In this document: one piece after another, positions 22,801-31,848 of the stretch | Layout of the letters: every line of letters begins with the position of its first letter | Position numbering within the stretch: the stretch's first letter is position 1 | Assembly: GCF_001984575.1 (NCBI RefSeq) | Contig: NZ_LZNS01000001.1 | Location: forward strand, 7,207,012-7,271,011 | DNA length: 64,000 nt | From: Streptomyces sp. MP131-18 | Lineage (GTDB): Bacteria; Actinomycetota; Actinomycetes; Streptomycetales; Streptomycetaceae | Direction of reading: 5' to 3' | Notes under the pieces: model-generated | Told to the model about the DNA's origin: nothing | The model's database searches: none | Seen by the model: the letters and a program-made list of their open reading frames with translations, nothing else | Program-made: the position numbers and the translations under genes

Positions 22801-23346
22801 ATGAGCAGCGAGCCGGAGCACCAGATCGGGGTGGGGACGCCCGACGCGTTCCAGCGCCTGTGGACGCCTCACCGGATGGCCTACATCCAGGGAGAGGGCA
22901 AGCCCACCGGACCCGGCGCCGACGACGGCTGCCCGTTCTGCTCCATCCCGGGCAAGAGCGACGAGGACGGGCTGATCATCGCCCGCGGTCGCGAGGTCTA
23001 CGCCGTCCTCAACCTCTACCCGTACAACGGTGGTCACCTGCTGGTGGTGCCCTACCGGCACGTCGCCGACTACACCGGGCTCACGGACGCGGAGACCACG
23101 GAGCTGGCCGAGGTCACCAAACAAGCCATGACCGCGATCCGCACGGCCTCCGGGGCACACGGCTTCAACATCGGGATGAACCAGGGCTCGGCGGCCGGTG
23201 CCGGCATCGCCCCCCACCTGCACCAGCACGTGGTGCCCCGGTGGGGCGGGGACGCCAACTTCATGCCGGTCGTCGGACACACCAAGGTGCTGCCGCAACT
23301 GCTCGCCGACACCCGGCGGATGCTGGCCGGCGCCTGGCCGGCCTGA
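22801..23346 (+). CDS. HIT-family hydrolase (histidine triad; AP4A-phosphorylase-like)
   Basis: A 181-aa HIT protein. CPFCSIPGKSDEDGLIIARG forms the zinc-like N-terminal turn. LNLYPYNGGHLLVVPYRHV and GFNIGMNQGSAAGAGIAPHLHQHVVPRW are the core, with the HxHxH triad at about 139-143. Family members hydrolyse or phosphorolyse nucleotide phosphoramidates or diadenosine polyphosphates. Actinobacterial versions next to pgsA are often called AP-4-A phosphorylase. The gene lies between thrS and the PIM operon and is probably transcribed leaderless. Confidence 0.88.
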   Translation: MSSEPEHQIGVGTPDAFQRLWTPHRMAYIQGEGKPTGPGADDGCPFCSIPGKSDEDGLIIARGREVYAVLNLYPYNGGHLLVVPYRHVADYTGLTDAETTELAEVTKQAMTAIRTASGAHGFNIGMNQGSAAGAGIAPHLHQHVVPRWGGDANFMPVVGHTKVLPQLLADTRRMLAGAWPA

Positions 23347-23394
23347 GCCGGGGGCACCGGCCCGCGCGCGGGGCCCGCGCCGGGCGGCCCCGCC

Positions 23395-25071
23395 TCACAT
23401 GTTGTACTCGTCCGCCCGCTTCGGCTCCGCGGTCTGCACCTGCCCGCTGAGCGCCTGCGACCTGCTCTCGAACGGGGTGACGTCCACCCCGTTCTCCTCC
23501 AGCACCCGCAGGGCCGCCGCGTGCGCCACGCGGAGCACCGGCGTCGCGGCCCGCAGGGCGTCGTCCACCATGAAGCGGTGGTTCCACGGGGTGGTCGCCC
23601 AGGTGTGCCGCAGGCCGAACGGCTCCGGCAGGGCCAGCGTGCCGCCGAACTTGTCCAGGCGGGCGGGGAACCAGGTCAGCGGGGCGCGGGCGGCCAGCCG
23701 CACGACCTCTTTGGCGTCCACGAGGGGCAGCGGCTGCTTCTGCTTCTTCCAGGGGCGCAGCGGATTGGGCACATCCTTGGTCTTGGTCGCGGGGCCCTTG
23801 CGGAAGAAGCCGTGGATCGGGCCGAGCGCGTGCGCGGTCACCTCGATGCGCAGCGTGTGGTGCAGCACGGTCACCGTGATCATCATGGTGACGACCAGCT
23901 CGCCGTCCCACAGCACGAACTGCACGCCCAGGTAGTGCCGGTCGCCGCTGCCGAACTGCTGCTCGTTGCAGATGCGCTGCACCTCGATATTGCTGAAGCT
24001 GAAGCCCTCGGCGTTGGGGCCCTCGGGCCGTGAGACCTCAGAGGCGCCCTCGCCGACGTGCCGCACCACCCAGTGCGTTATCGAGGGGGCCGAGAAGCCG
24101 CCGGTGTGCAGCGGGCCCCGCTCCAGCATCCGCAGCTGGTCGTGCATCGCCCTGGCGACGTCCCAGCTGCGGAACGGGTCGATCTCGCGCCCGGGGTCGC
24201 GGGGCCGAAGCTCCTCCGCGAGCTGCCAGCTCGCCCAGCGCACGCCCATGCCCAGTATCCCCTTGGGCCCCGCGTAGTGGACGAGATTGCTGCTCTGCTC
24301 CGCGGCCAGCTTCGCCAGGCCGATCCGCAGCCGCTCCGCGTCCGCGTCGTTCGGATTCTGCGGGACAGCCTCCGGTATCCGCGCCCCGGCGCCGCCGCCG
24401 CCCAGCAGCTCCGACCAGTGGGCGCGCAGATTCTTCGCGGTGCGCTCACTGATCTGCCGGGCCAGGAACCAGCCGATGATCGGTGCGGGCAGCATGGCCC
24501 ACACGTAGATCTGGAGAATCCCGGACACCGGCAGTTGCAGCACCAGGAAGACGATCAGGGCGCAGAGCAGCACCAGCAGCGCCATGCCGAACGCGCCCGC
24601 CCGCTTGTCCTGCGCCCCCGCGATCGTGCGGCGCAGCTGGAAGAGGCCGAGCCATATCAGCACACCCGGCAGGAAGAGCAGGCCGAAGGCCAGCATGATC
24701 GCCGTCAGCCGCCGGTCGCGCTGCTTCCTGATCCGCTTGGCGGCCAGCGCGTGCTCCACGACCATCTGCGGCTCGGCGCCGAAGGACTGGATCAGCGGCT
24801 TGCGCCCGTCCGCGAGCATCCGCATCTCGACGGCGCGGGTGAACGCCTCCCCGAGATTCGGCTCCAGCAGCGAGAACTTGCCTGCCTTGAACGCCGCCGC
24901 GTCGTTGGCCTCCGCTATGTCGCCCGGCGCCACATCGCGGTACGCGACCGACGCGATGGCATGACTGACGCCCGTCTTTCCGCTGCTCACGGCGGACAGC
25001 GGGACCTGGGCACCCGGCGCGAAGTCGAACTCGACCCCGGCCGCCCTCCTCAGGTCGTCCAGCCCGGCCAT
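23395..25071 (-). CDS. conserved membrane protein with large cytoplasmic part, unknown function
   Basis: A 558-aa protein. Residues 1 to about 120 are soluble (DLRRAAGVEFDFAPGAQVPLS). Four or so hydrophobic segments lie between about 130 and 230 (AFGLLFLPGVLIWLGLFQL, FGMALLVLLCALIVFLVLQL, IYVWAMLPAPIIGWFLA). The C-terminal 320 residues are soluble, with repeated Trp and HTLRIEVTAHALGPIHGFF. The ATG at 25071 opens at MAGLDDLRRAAG; upstream open frame is Pro/Arg-rich and looks non-coding. I do not recognise a family. It is transcribed against the HIT gene and divergent from pgsA. Confidence 0.75.
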   Translation of the reverse strand: MAGLDDLRRAAGVEFDFAPGAQVPLSAVSSGKTGVSHAIASVAYRDVAPGDIAEANDAAAFKAGKFSLLEPNLGEAFTRAVEMRMLADGRKPLIQSFGAEPQMVVEHALAAKRIRKQRDRRLTAIMLAFGLLFLPGVLIWLGLFQLRRTIAGAQDKRAGAFGMALLVLLCALIVFLVLQLPVSGILQIYVWAMLPAPIIGWFLARQISERTAKNLRAHWSELLGGGGAGARIPEAVPQNPNDADAERLRIGLAKLAAEQSSNLVHYAGPKGILGMGVRWASWQLAEELRPRDPGREIDPFRSWDVARAMHDQLRMLERGPLHTGGFSAPSITHWVVRHVGEGASEVSRPEGPNAEGFSFSNIEVQRICNEQQFGSGDRHYLGVQFVLWDGELVVTMMITVTVLHHTLRIEVTAHALGPIHGFFRKGPATKTKDVPNPLRPWKKQKQPLPLVDAKEVVRLAARAPLTWFPARLDKFGGTLALPEPFGLRHTWATTPWNHRFMVDDALRAATPVLRVAHAAALRVLEENGVDVTPFESRSQALSGQVQTAEPKRADEYNM

Positions 25072-25334
25072 GGGCCACCCCCAAACCTTTCCCGCCTCCG
25101 GGGGCCCGCCCCGCAAGCCCCGCCGACTCCGGCCGCCGTCTGGCCTTTGCCCTTCCCGGCGGCCCGGCAACCCTGCGCGGGTTCAGCCTAGCGGCGCGTG
25201 ACCACCCCGACGGCCGATTCAGGACCTTCCGCCCTACCGCCGGGCCCCGCGCCGCCGCCCGGTGGGCGTGACTACGATGGGGCCCTTACGGTGGCCGCCC
25301 GACGCTGCGGCCCCCTGCGACCCCTGGGAAGGAC

Positions 25335-26012
25335 ATGCTCAACAAGTACGCGCGTGCTTTCTTCACGCGTGTCCTCACGCCGTTCGCCGCACTGCTGCTG
25401 AGAATGCGGGTGACCCCGGACGCCGTGACACTCATCGGCACCGCCGGAGTGATGGCGGGAGCACTGGCCTTCTACCCCAGGGGCGAGTTCTTCTGGGGCA
25501 CGGTCGTCATCACGCTGTTCGTGTTCTCCGACCTCGTCGACGGCAATATGGCCCGGCAGATCGGCACTTCGAGCCGCTGGGGCGCGTTCCTCGACTCGAC
25601 GCTCGACCGCCTCGCCGACGCCGCGATCTTCTCCGGCATCGCGCTGTGGTACGCGGCCGACGGCGACAACCTGGCGCTGTGCGCCGTGACGCTGTTCTGC
25701 CTCGCCAGCGGCCAGGTCGTCTCCTACACCAAGGCCAGGGGCGAGAGCATCGGCCTGCCGGTGAAGGTCAACGGCCTGGTCGAACGGGCGGAGCGGCTGG
25801 TCATCACGCTCGTCTGCGCCGGATTCGCGGGCTGGGAGCGGACGTTCGACGTGCCGCACATCGACATCCTGCTGCCCATCGCGCTGTGGGTGGTGGCCGC
25901 GGGCAGCGCCGTGACCCTGGTGCAGCGCGTGGTCACCGTACGCCGGGAGTCCGCCGAGGCGGACGCCGCGGAGCGGCGCGCGCAGGAGCAGGGCAGCGGA
26001 CCGGCCTCATGA
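25335..26012 (+). CDS. pgsA: CDP-alcohol phosphatidyltransferase, probable phosphatidylinositol-phosphate synthase
   Basis: A 225-aa integral membrane enzyme. The CDP-alcohol phosphotransferase motif DGx2ARx8Gx3Dx3D is complete at about residues 68-90 (DGNMAR then SRWGAFLDSTLD), followed by several helices. In actinobacteria this gene next to patA and pimA makes phosphatidylinositol phosphate from CDP-diacylglycerol and inositol phosphate, the base for PIM glycolipids. The stop overlaps the patA start (ATGA). A phosphatidylglycerophosphate synthase role is the main alternative. Confidence 0.88.
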   Translation: MLNKYARAFFTRVLTPFAALLLRMRVTPDAVTLIGTAGVMAGALAFYPRGEFFWGTVVITLFVFSDLVDGNMARQIGTSSRWGAFLDSTLDRLADAAIFSGIALWYAADGDNLALCAVTLFCLASGQVVSYTKARGESIGLPVKVNGLVERAERLVITLVCAGFAGWERTFDVPHIDILLPIALWVVAAGSAVTLVQRVVTVRRESAEADAAERRAQEQGSGPAS

Positions 26013-26929
26013 ACGAACGGCTGGCCGGCGTGCTCTACGGGGCCGGGTGGGGCGCGGTCAAGCGCCTGCCCGAGCCCGCCGCGCGCGCCCTCGGCCGCCG
26101 GGTCGCGGACCGTTCCTGGCGCCGGCGCGGGCAGGGCGTGCGCCGGCTTGAGGCGAACCTCGCGCGCGTCGTTCCGCAGGCAGGCCCCGCCGAGCTGCGG
26201 GCGCTTTCGCGGGCCGGTATGCGGAGCTACCTGCGGTACTGGATGGAGTCCTTCCGGCTGCCGGTGTGGAGCAAGGAGCGCATCCGCGACTCCTTCGCCG
26301 GAGAGGACATGCACCGGCTCACCGACGGGCTCGACTCCGGACGCGGCGTCGTCCTGGCGCTGCCCCACATGGGGAACTGGGACCTCGCCGGCGCCTGGGC
26401 CGTCACGGCGCTCGGCACCCCGCTGACGACCGTCGTCGAACGGCTGAAACCCGACAGCGTCTTCCAGCGGTTCATCGCCCACCGCGAGTCCCTCGGCCTT
26501 GAGGTGCTGCCGCACACCGGCGGCGCCTCGTTCGGGAAGCTCGCCAGGCGGCTGCGCCAGGGCGGCCTCGTCGCCCTCGTCGCCGACCGCGACCTGTCCG
26601 CGTCCGGCGTCGAGGTCTCGTTCTTCGGCGAAACCGCGCGCATGCCCGCGGGACCTGCCATGCTGGCCCAGCAGACGGGCGCGCTGCTGCTGCCGGTCAG
26701 CCTGTGGTACGACGAGACGCCGGTGATGAAGGGGCACGTCCACCCGCCGGTCCCGGTGCCCGACTCCGGGACCAGGGCCGAGCGGACGGCGGTCATGACC
26801 CAGTCCGTGGCCGACAGATTCGCCGCCGGTATCGCCGCCCACCCGCAGGACTGGCACATGCTCCAGCGACTGTGGCTGCGCGACCTGGAACCGCGCCGGG
26901 CGGCCCTTGATGGAGGCGGAACGGTATGA
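26009..26929 (+). CDS. phosphatidylinositol mannoside acyltransferase (PatA-like, LPLAT family)
   Basis: A 306-aa lysophospholipid-type acyltransferase. The catalytic H-x4-D motif is in LPHMGNWDLAG (about 117-123), with VVERLKPDSVFQRF, GGASFGKLARRLRQGG and ALVADRDLS as the usual later blocks. It should transfer an acyl chain from acyl-CoA to the mannose of phosphatidylinositol monomannoside at the inner membrane face. It overlaps pgsA upstream and pimA downstream by 4 bases each, so the three are one translational unit, which is strong context for this function. Confidence 0.88.
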   Translation: MNERLAGVLYGAGWGAVKRLPEPAARALGRRVADRSWRRRGQGVRRLEANLARVVPQAGPAELRALSRAGMRSYLRYWMESFRLPVWSKERIRDSFAGEDMHRLTDGLDSGRGVVLALPHMGNWDLAGAWAVTALGTPLTTVVERLKPDSVFQRFIAHRESLGLEVLPHTGGASFGKLARRLRQGGLVALVADRDLSASGVEVSFFGETARMPAGPAMLAQQTGALLLPVSLWYDETPVMKGHVHPPVPVPDSGTRAERTAVMTQSVADRFAAGIAAHPQDWHMLQRLWLRDLEPRRAALDGGGTV

Positions 26930-28086
26930 GGATCGGCATCGTCTGCCCCTACTCCTGGGACGTGCCGGGGGGTGTTCAGTTCCACGTGCGCGACCTGGCG
27001 GAGCACCTGGTGCGGGGCGGTCACCACGTCTCCGTTCTCGCGCCCGCCGACGAGGACACGCCGCTGCCGCCGTACGTGGTCTCCGCGGGCCGTGCCGTCT
27101 CCGTGCCTTACAACGGGTCTGTCGCCCGGGTCAATCTCGGCGTGATGTCCGCGAGCCGGGTGCGTCGCTGGGTCCACGACGGCGACTTCGAGGTGCTGCA
27201 CATCCACGAGCCCGTCGTGCCCTCCCTCGGGCTGCTGACCTGCTGGGCCGCGCGCGGCCCGATCGTGGCCACGTTCCACACCTCCAACCCCAGGTCCAGG
27301 GCGATGATCGCGGCCTACCCGATCCTCCAGCCCGCGCTGGAGAAGATCAGCGCAAGGATCGCGGTCAGCGAGTACGCGCGGCGCACCCTCGTGGAGCACC
27401 TCGGCGGGGACGCCGTGGTGATTCCGAACGGGGTGGACGTCCGTTTCTTCGCGGATGCCGAGCCCAAGGCGGAGTGGCAGGGCGGGACCATCGGCTTCAT
27501 CGGCCGCACCGACGAGCCGCGCAAGGGGCTCCCCGTGCTGATGCGTGCGCTGCCCGCCATCCTCGCCGCCCGGCCGGACGCGCGGCTGCTCGTCGCGGGG
27601 CGCGGGGACGCGAAGGAGGCGGTCTCGGGACTGCCCGCGCAGGTGCGCGAACGCGTCGAGTTCCTCGGCACGATCAGCGACGAGGACAAGGCGAGGCTGC
27701 TGCGCAGCGTCGACCTCTACGTCGCGCCCAACACCGGCGGCGAGAGCTTCGGCATCATCCTCGTGGAGGCCATGTCGGCGGGCGCGCCCGTCCTCGCGAG
27801 CGATCTCGACGCGTTCGCCCAGGTCCTGGACGGGGGAACGGCCGGTGAGCTGTTCCCGAACGAGGACGCCGACGCGCTGGCCGCCGCGGCGGCCGGGTTG
27901 CTGGGCAATCCGCGGCGGCTGGCCGAGCTGCGCGCGCGGGGCAGCGAGCACGTCCGCAGGTTCGACTGGTCCACCGTCGGGGCCGACATCCTCGCCGTGT
28001 ACGAGACGGTGGCCGCGGGCGCGGGGGCCGTCGCACCGGACGACCGGGTGGGTCTGCTCGGCCGGCTCGGCTTCGCCCGCGACTGA
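26926..28086 (+). CDS. pimA: phosphatidylinositol alpha-mannosyltransferase PimA (GT4)
   Basis: A 386-aa GT4 glycosyltransferase with the GT-B fold. It has RIGIVCPYSWDVPGGVQFHV, the acceptor loop VPYNGSVARVNLG, IGFIGRTDEPRKGL and the EX7E donor motif GESFGIILVEAMSAGAPV. It adds the first mannose from GDP-mannose to phosphatidylinositol. The sequence order matches mycobacterial PimA closely. The ATG at 26926 overlaps the patA stop. Confidence 0.92.
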   Translation: MRIGIVCPYSWDVPGGVQFHVRDLAEHLVRGGHHVSVLAPADEDTPLPPYVVSAGRAVSVPYNGSVARVNLGVMSASRVRRWVHDGDFEVLHIHEPVVPSLGLLTCWAARGPIVATFHTSNPRSRAMIAAYPILQPALEKISARIAVSEYARRTLVEHLGGDAVVIPNGVDVRFFADAEPKAEWQGGTIGFIGRTDEPRKGLPVLMRALPAILAARPDARLLVAGRGDAKEAVSGLPAQVRERVEFLGTISDEDKARLLRSVDLYVAPNTGGESFGIILVEAMSAGAPVLASDLDAFAQVLDGGTAGELFPNEDADALAAAAAGLLGNPRRLAELRARGSEHVRRFDWSTVGADILAVYETVAAGAGAVAPDDRVGLLGRLGFARD

Positions 28087-28119
28087 GCCGCCGCGGCCCG
28101 GCCGGTAGGGTGACGGGCC

Positions 28120-28680
28120 GTGACCACAGTCATCTGGATCGCCGTCGCCCTGGTGCTCATCGGTATCTACCTCAGCTGGACCGCCGGGCGCCTCGACCGG
28201 CTGCACGCGCGCATCGACGCGGCCCGGGCCGCGCTGGACGCCCAACTGCTGCGCCGCGCCTCCATCGCCCAGGAACTGGCCTCCGCGGGCGTGTTCGACC
28301 CGGCCGCGTCGATGGTGCTCTACCAGGCGGCGCACGCCGCCAGGCTCGCGCAGGAGGAGCAGCGCGAAGTCGCCGAGAGCGAGCTGAGCCAGGCGCTGCG
28401 CGTGGTGTTCGCGGAGAGCGCGCAGGTCGAGGCGGTGCAGGAGGCGCCCGGCGGCCTGGACACGACGGAGGAGCTGGTCGCGGCGGTGCGCCGGGTGCCG
28501 ATGGCCAGACGCTTCCACAACGACGCGGTGCGCGCGGCCCGCGCGGTGCGGCGGCACCGCACGGTGCGCTGGTTCCGGCTGGCGGGCCATGCGCCGTTCC
28601 CGCTGGCCTTCGAGATGGACGACGAGCCGCCCCCCGCGCTGGCCGGCCACGTGGTGCGGGCCGAAGGCCGGGGCCACTGA
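28120..28680 (+). CDS. LemA-like single-pass membrane protein, unknown function
   Basis: A 186-aa protein. It has one N-terminal helix (TVIWIAVALVLIGIYLSWTAG) followed by an amphipathic LDRLHARIDAARAALDAQL helix and further helices, the layout of LemA proteins. LemA-type proteins are membrane-tethered helical bundles of unknown function. The GTG at 28120 has no ribosome-binding site; TAGGGT (28106-28111) ends 8 bases before it and suggests a leaderless mRNA. It follows the PIM operon by 33 bases. Confidence 0.7.
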   Translation: MTTVIWIAVALVLIGIYLSWTAGRLDRLHARIDAARAALDAQLLRRASIAQELASAGVFDPAASMVLYQAAHAARLAQEEQREVAESELSQALRVVFAESAQVEAVQEAPGGLDTTEELVAAVRRVPMARRFHNDAVRAARAVRRHRTVRWFRLAGHAPFPLAFEMDDEPPPALAGHVVRAEGRGH

Positions 28681-28828
28681 GCGACGATTGGCCCTTCCAA
28701 CAGGGGCCACTGCGCAGGTTTCATCGAGGGCGTGGCATCCGCGGGCGCCCGGACGTCTTCGAGGTTCCGCCCGGAACAGCCCTACCATGGTCCTGTCGCA
28801 CACATTTTCGTCGAGTGAGGTCAATTCC

Positions 28829-29743
28829 GTGTCCAGCGCGTCTTCCAGTGCCCCCCAGACCCCAGAAACCGGCACCGCCCGCGTCAAGCGAGGCATGGCG
28901 GAGCAGCTCAAGGGCGGCGTGATCATGGACGTCGTCACCCCGGAGCAGGCGAAGATCGCCGAGGACGCCGGTGCGGTGGCCGTCATGGCGCTGGAGCGCG
29001 TGCCGGCGGACATCCGCAAGGACGGCGGCGTGGCCCGTATGTCCGACCCGGACATGATCGACGGCATCGTCGAGGCCGTCTCCATCCCCGTGATGGCCAA
29101 GTCCAGGATCGGGCACCTGGTCGAGGCCCAGGTGCTCCAGGCCCTCGGCGTCGACTACATCGACGAGTCCGAGGTCCTCACGCCGGCCGACGAGGTCAAC
29201 CACACCGACAAGTGGGCGTTCACCACCCCCTTCGTGTGCGGCGCCACCAACCTCGGCGAGGCCCTGCGGCGCATCGCCGAGGGCGCGGCGATGATCCGTT
29301 CCAAGGGCGAGGCCGGCACGGGCAACGTCGTCGAGGCCGTCCGCCACCTGCGCCGGATCAAGGGCGACATCGGCCGGCTGCGCGCCCTGGACAACAACGA
29401 GCTGTTCGCCGCGGCCAAGGAGCTGCGCGCCCCCTACGAGCTGGTGCGCGAGGTCGCCGGTCTCGGCCGGCTGCCCGTCGTGCTGTTCTCCGCGGGCGGC
29501 GTCGCCACCCCCGCCGACGCCGCGCTGATGCGGCAGCTCGGCGCCGAGGGCGTCTTCGTCGGCTCCGGCATCTTCAAGTCCGGCGACCCGGCCACGCGCG
29601 CCGCCGCGATCGTCAAGGCCACCACCTTCTACGACGACCCGAAGGTCGTCGCGGACGTCTCCCGCGGACTGGGCGAGGCCATGGTCGGCATCAACATCGA
29701 CACCCTGCCCGAGGCGGAGCGCTACGCCGAGCGCGGCTGGTGA
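28829..29743 (+). CDS. pdxS: pyridoxal 5'-phosphate synthase lyase subunit PdxS
   Basis: A 304-aa TIM-barrel subunit of the DXP-independent vitamin B6 route. It combines ribose 5-phosphate, glyceraldehyde 3-phosphate and ammonia into PLP. Conserved parts are RVPADIRKDGGVARM, VMAKSRIGHLVEAQ with the Schiff-base Lys, RSKGEAGTGN and the C-terminal FVGSGIFKSG. The first 20 residues are a Ser/Thr-rich extension. The GTG at 28829 has GAGGT about 10 bases upstream. The ammonia comes from PdxT, encoded next. Confidence 0.96.
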   Translation: MSSASSSAPQTPETGTARVKRGMAEQLKGGVIMDVVTPEQAKIAEDAGAVAVMALERVPADIRKDGGVARMSDPDMIDGIVEAVSIPVMAKSRIGHLVEAQVLQALGVDYIDESEVLTPADEVNHTDKWAFTTPFVCGATNLGEALRRIAEGAAMIRSKGEAGTGNVVEAVRHLRRIKGDIGRLRALDNNELFAAAKELRAPYELVREVAGLGRLPVVLFSAGGVATPADAALMRQLGAEGVFVGSGIFKSGDPATRAAAIVKATTFYDDPKVVADVSRGLGEAMVGINIDTLPEAERYAERGW

Positions 29744-29771
29744 GCAGGGCAGGAAGGCGAGGCACCACCCC

Positions 29772-30362
29772 GTGACCGCACCCGCCATCGGCGTGCTCGC
29801 CCTCCAGGGCGATGTACGCGAACACGTGGCCGCGCTCACCGGGGCCGGCGCGCGGGCCGTGCCCGTGCGCCGTCCCGGTGAGCTGGCCGCCGTCGACGGC
29901 CTGGTGATTCCGGGCGGCGAGTCCACCACCATCTCCAAGCTGGCGACCGCGTTCGGCCTGCTGGAGCCGCTGCGCGAGCGGGTCCGCGCCGGGCTGCCGG
30001 TCTACGGCTCCTGCGCGGGGATGATCATGCTTGCCGACAAGATTCTCGATCCGCGCTCGGGGCAGGAGACCGTCGGCGGCATCGACATGATCGTCCGGCG
30101 TAACGCTTTCGGGCGGCAGAACGAGTCGTTCGAGGCCGCCGTCGAGGTGGCGGGTGTGCCGGGCGGGCCGGTCCAGGGCGTCTTCATCCGCGCCCCCTGG
30201 GTGGAGTCCATCGGCGCCGCGGCCGAGTCCATCGCCGCGTACGAGGGCCACAGCGTCGCCGTGCGGCAGGGACCGCTGCTCGCGACCGCGTTCCACCCGG
30301 AGCTGACCGGCGACCACCGCGTGCACGCGCTGTTCGCCGACATGGTGCGCGCCGCACGGTAG
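29772..30362 (+). CDS. pdxT: pyridoxal 5'-phosphate synthase glutaminase subunit PdxT
   Basis: A 196-aa class I glutamine amidotransferase that feeds ammonia to PdxS. The PGGESTTI loop, the nucleophile Cys in YGSCAGMI and the His-Glu pair in FHPELTGD are all present. It lies 28 bases after pdxS with a GTG start. Confidence 0.95.
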   Translation: MTAPAIGVLALQGDVREHVAALTGAGARAVPVRRPGELAAVDGLVIPGGESTTISKLATAFGLLEPLRERVRAGLPVYGSCAGMIMLADKILDPRSGQETVGGIDMIVRRNAFGRQNESFEAAVEVAGVPGGPVQGVFIRAPWVESIGAAAESIAAYEGHSVAVRQGPLLATAFHPELTGDHRVHALFADMVRAAR

Positions 30363-30423
30363 ACGGCTCCCGGTAGGATCACCACGTCGGTTGAATTCTG
30401 GGTGACATCGAAGGAGCAGCGCT

Positions 30424-31176
30424 GTGTCCGGCCACTCCAAGTGGGCAACCACCAAGCACAAGAAGGCCGTGATCGATGCCAAGCGCGGCAAGCTGTTCGC
30501 AAAGCTGATCAAGAACATCGAGGTCGCGGCCCGCACGGGCGGCGGTGACCCGGACGGCAACCCCACGCTCTACGACGCCATTCAGAAGGCGAAGAAGAGT
30601 TCCGTGCCCAACACCAACATCGACCGGGCAGTGAAGCGCGGCGCGGGCCTGGAGGCGGGCGGCGCCGACTACCAGACGATCATGTACGAGGGATACGGCC
30701 CCAACGGGGTCGCCGTACTGATCGAATGTCTCACCGACAACCGCAACCGCGCCGCCTCCGACGTGCGCGTCGCGATGACCCGCAACGGCGGCTCGATGGC
30801 CGACCCGGGCTCGGTCTCCTACCTGTTCCACCGCAAGGGCGTCATCATCGTGCCCAAGAGCGGGCCGACGGAGGACGATGTGCTCGGCGCGGTGCTCGAC
30901 GCCGGTGCGGAGGAGGTCAACGACCTCGGCGAGTCCTTCGAGGTGCTGAGCGAGGCCGGCGACCTGGTCGCGGTGCGGACCGCGCTCCAGGAGGCCGGTA
31001 TCGACTACGACTCGGCGGAAGCCGCGTTCCTGCCGACCATGCAGGTCGAGCTCGACGAGGACGGCGCCCGCAAGATCTTCCGCCTGATCGACGCGCTGGA
31101 GGACAGCGACGACGTGCAGAACGTCTTCGCCAACTTCGACGTCGCCGACGAGGTCATGGCCAAGGTCGACGCCTAG
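30424..31176 (+). CDS. YebC/PmpR-family DNA-binding transcriptional regulator
   Basis: A 250-aa YebC/TACO1-type protein opening with SGHSKWATTKHKKAVIDAKRG, the signature N-terminus, then IERAV-like VDRAVKRGAG, MYEGYGPNGVA and two alpha/beta domains. Members act as transcription regulators or as translation helpers at proline stretches. Its place directly before ruvCAB is the common bacterial order. The GTG at 30424 has AAGGAG just upstream, and TAGGAT at 30374-30379 is a likely -10. Confidence 0.93.
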   Translation: MSGHSKWATTKHKKAVIDAKRGKLFAKLIKNIEVAARTGGGDPDGNPTLYDAIQKAKKSSVPNTNIDRAVKRGAGLEAGGADYQTIMYEGYGPNGVAVLIECLTDNRNRAASDVRVAMTRNGGSMADPGSVSYLFHRKGVIIVPKSGPTEDDVLGAVLDAGAEEVNDLGESFEVLSEAGDLVAVRTALQEAGIDYDSAEAAFLPTMQVELDEDGARKIFRLIDALEDSDDVQNVFANFDVADEVMAKVDA

Positions 31177-31293
31177 GACCGGGGCCCGGCGTCCTGGCCC
31201 GCGGGCCCCGGCGGCTCGCCACCGCGGAATTGTCGGTGCCGGCCGGTAGCCTGCCGGAACGGCCGACCGGAGACGGCGAGCGAGGGAGGGCCG

Positions 31294-31848
31294 GTGCGTG
31301 TCATGGGCGTGGACCCGGGGCTGACCCGCTGCGGGCTCGGCGTGGTGGACGGCTCGACGGGGCGGTCGTTGCACATGGCCGCCGTCGGCGTGCTGCGCAC
31401 CCCCGCCGAGGAGGAGACCGCCGCGCGCCTGGTCCTGATCGAGCGCGGCATCGAGGAGTGGCTCGACACCCACCACCCCGACGCGGTGGCCGTCGAGCGC
31501 GTGTTCAGCCAGCACAACATCCGCACCGTCATGGGCACCGCCCAGGCCAGCGCCGTGGCCATGCTCTGCGCCGCCCGCCGCGGCCTTCCCGTCGCCCTGC
31601 ACACGCCCAGCGAGGTCAAGGCGGCCGTGACCGGGAGCGGCCGGGCCGACAAGGCGCAGGTGGGCGCCATGGTGACGCGCCTGCTCCGCCTGGACGCCCC
31701 GCCCCGCCCCGCCGACGCGGCCGACGCCCTGGCCCTGGCCATCTGCCATATCTGGCGCGCCCCCGCGCACGACCGGCTCAGCCGCGCCCGCGCCGCGGCG
31801 TACCCGGGGTCAGGCGCGCCCCGACCGAAGGGCACCATCCGCTCATGA
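31294..31848 (+). CDS. ruvC: Holliday-junction resolvase RuvC
   Basis: A 184-aa endonuclease that cuts Holliday junctions. Catalytic residues are visible: Asp7 in MGVDPGLTRCG, the Glu in VAVERVFSQHN, and the C-terminal DAADALALAICH. The GTG at 31294 gives the family-typical start RVMGVDPG. The end overlaps ruvA by 4 bases, so ruvC-ruvA are coupled. Confidence 0.95.
   Translation: MRVMGVDPGLTRCGLGVVDGSTGRSLHMAAVGVLRTPAEEETAARLVLIERGIEEWLDTHHPDAVAVERVFSQHNIRTVMGTAQASAVAMLCAARRGLPVALHTPSEVKAAVTGSGRADKAQVGAMVTRLLRLDAPPRPADAADALALAICHIWRAPAHDRLSRARAAAYPGSGAPRPKGTIRS

Noticed and set aside
23359..23375. Terminator between the HIT gene and the convergent membrane-protein gene
   Set aside because: Only a short, ambiguous GC repeat with several possible pairings is present in the 48-base gap, so it was not listed.
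25072..25170. Start of the 558-aa membrane protein 33 codons further upstream
   Set aside because: The added residues are Gly/Arg/Pro-rich, lack a ribosome-binding site, and the conserved-looking part starts at MAGLDDLRR.
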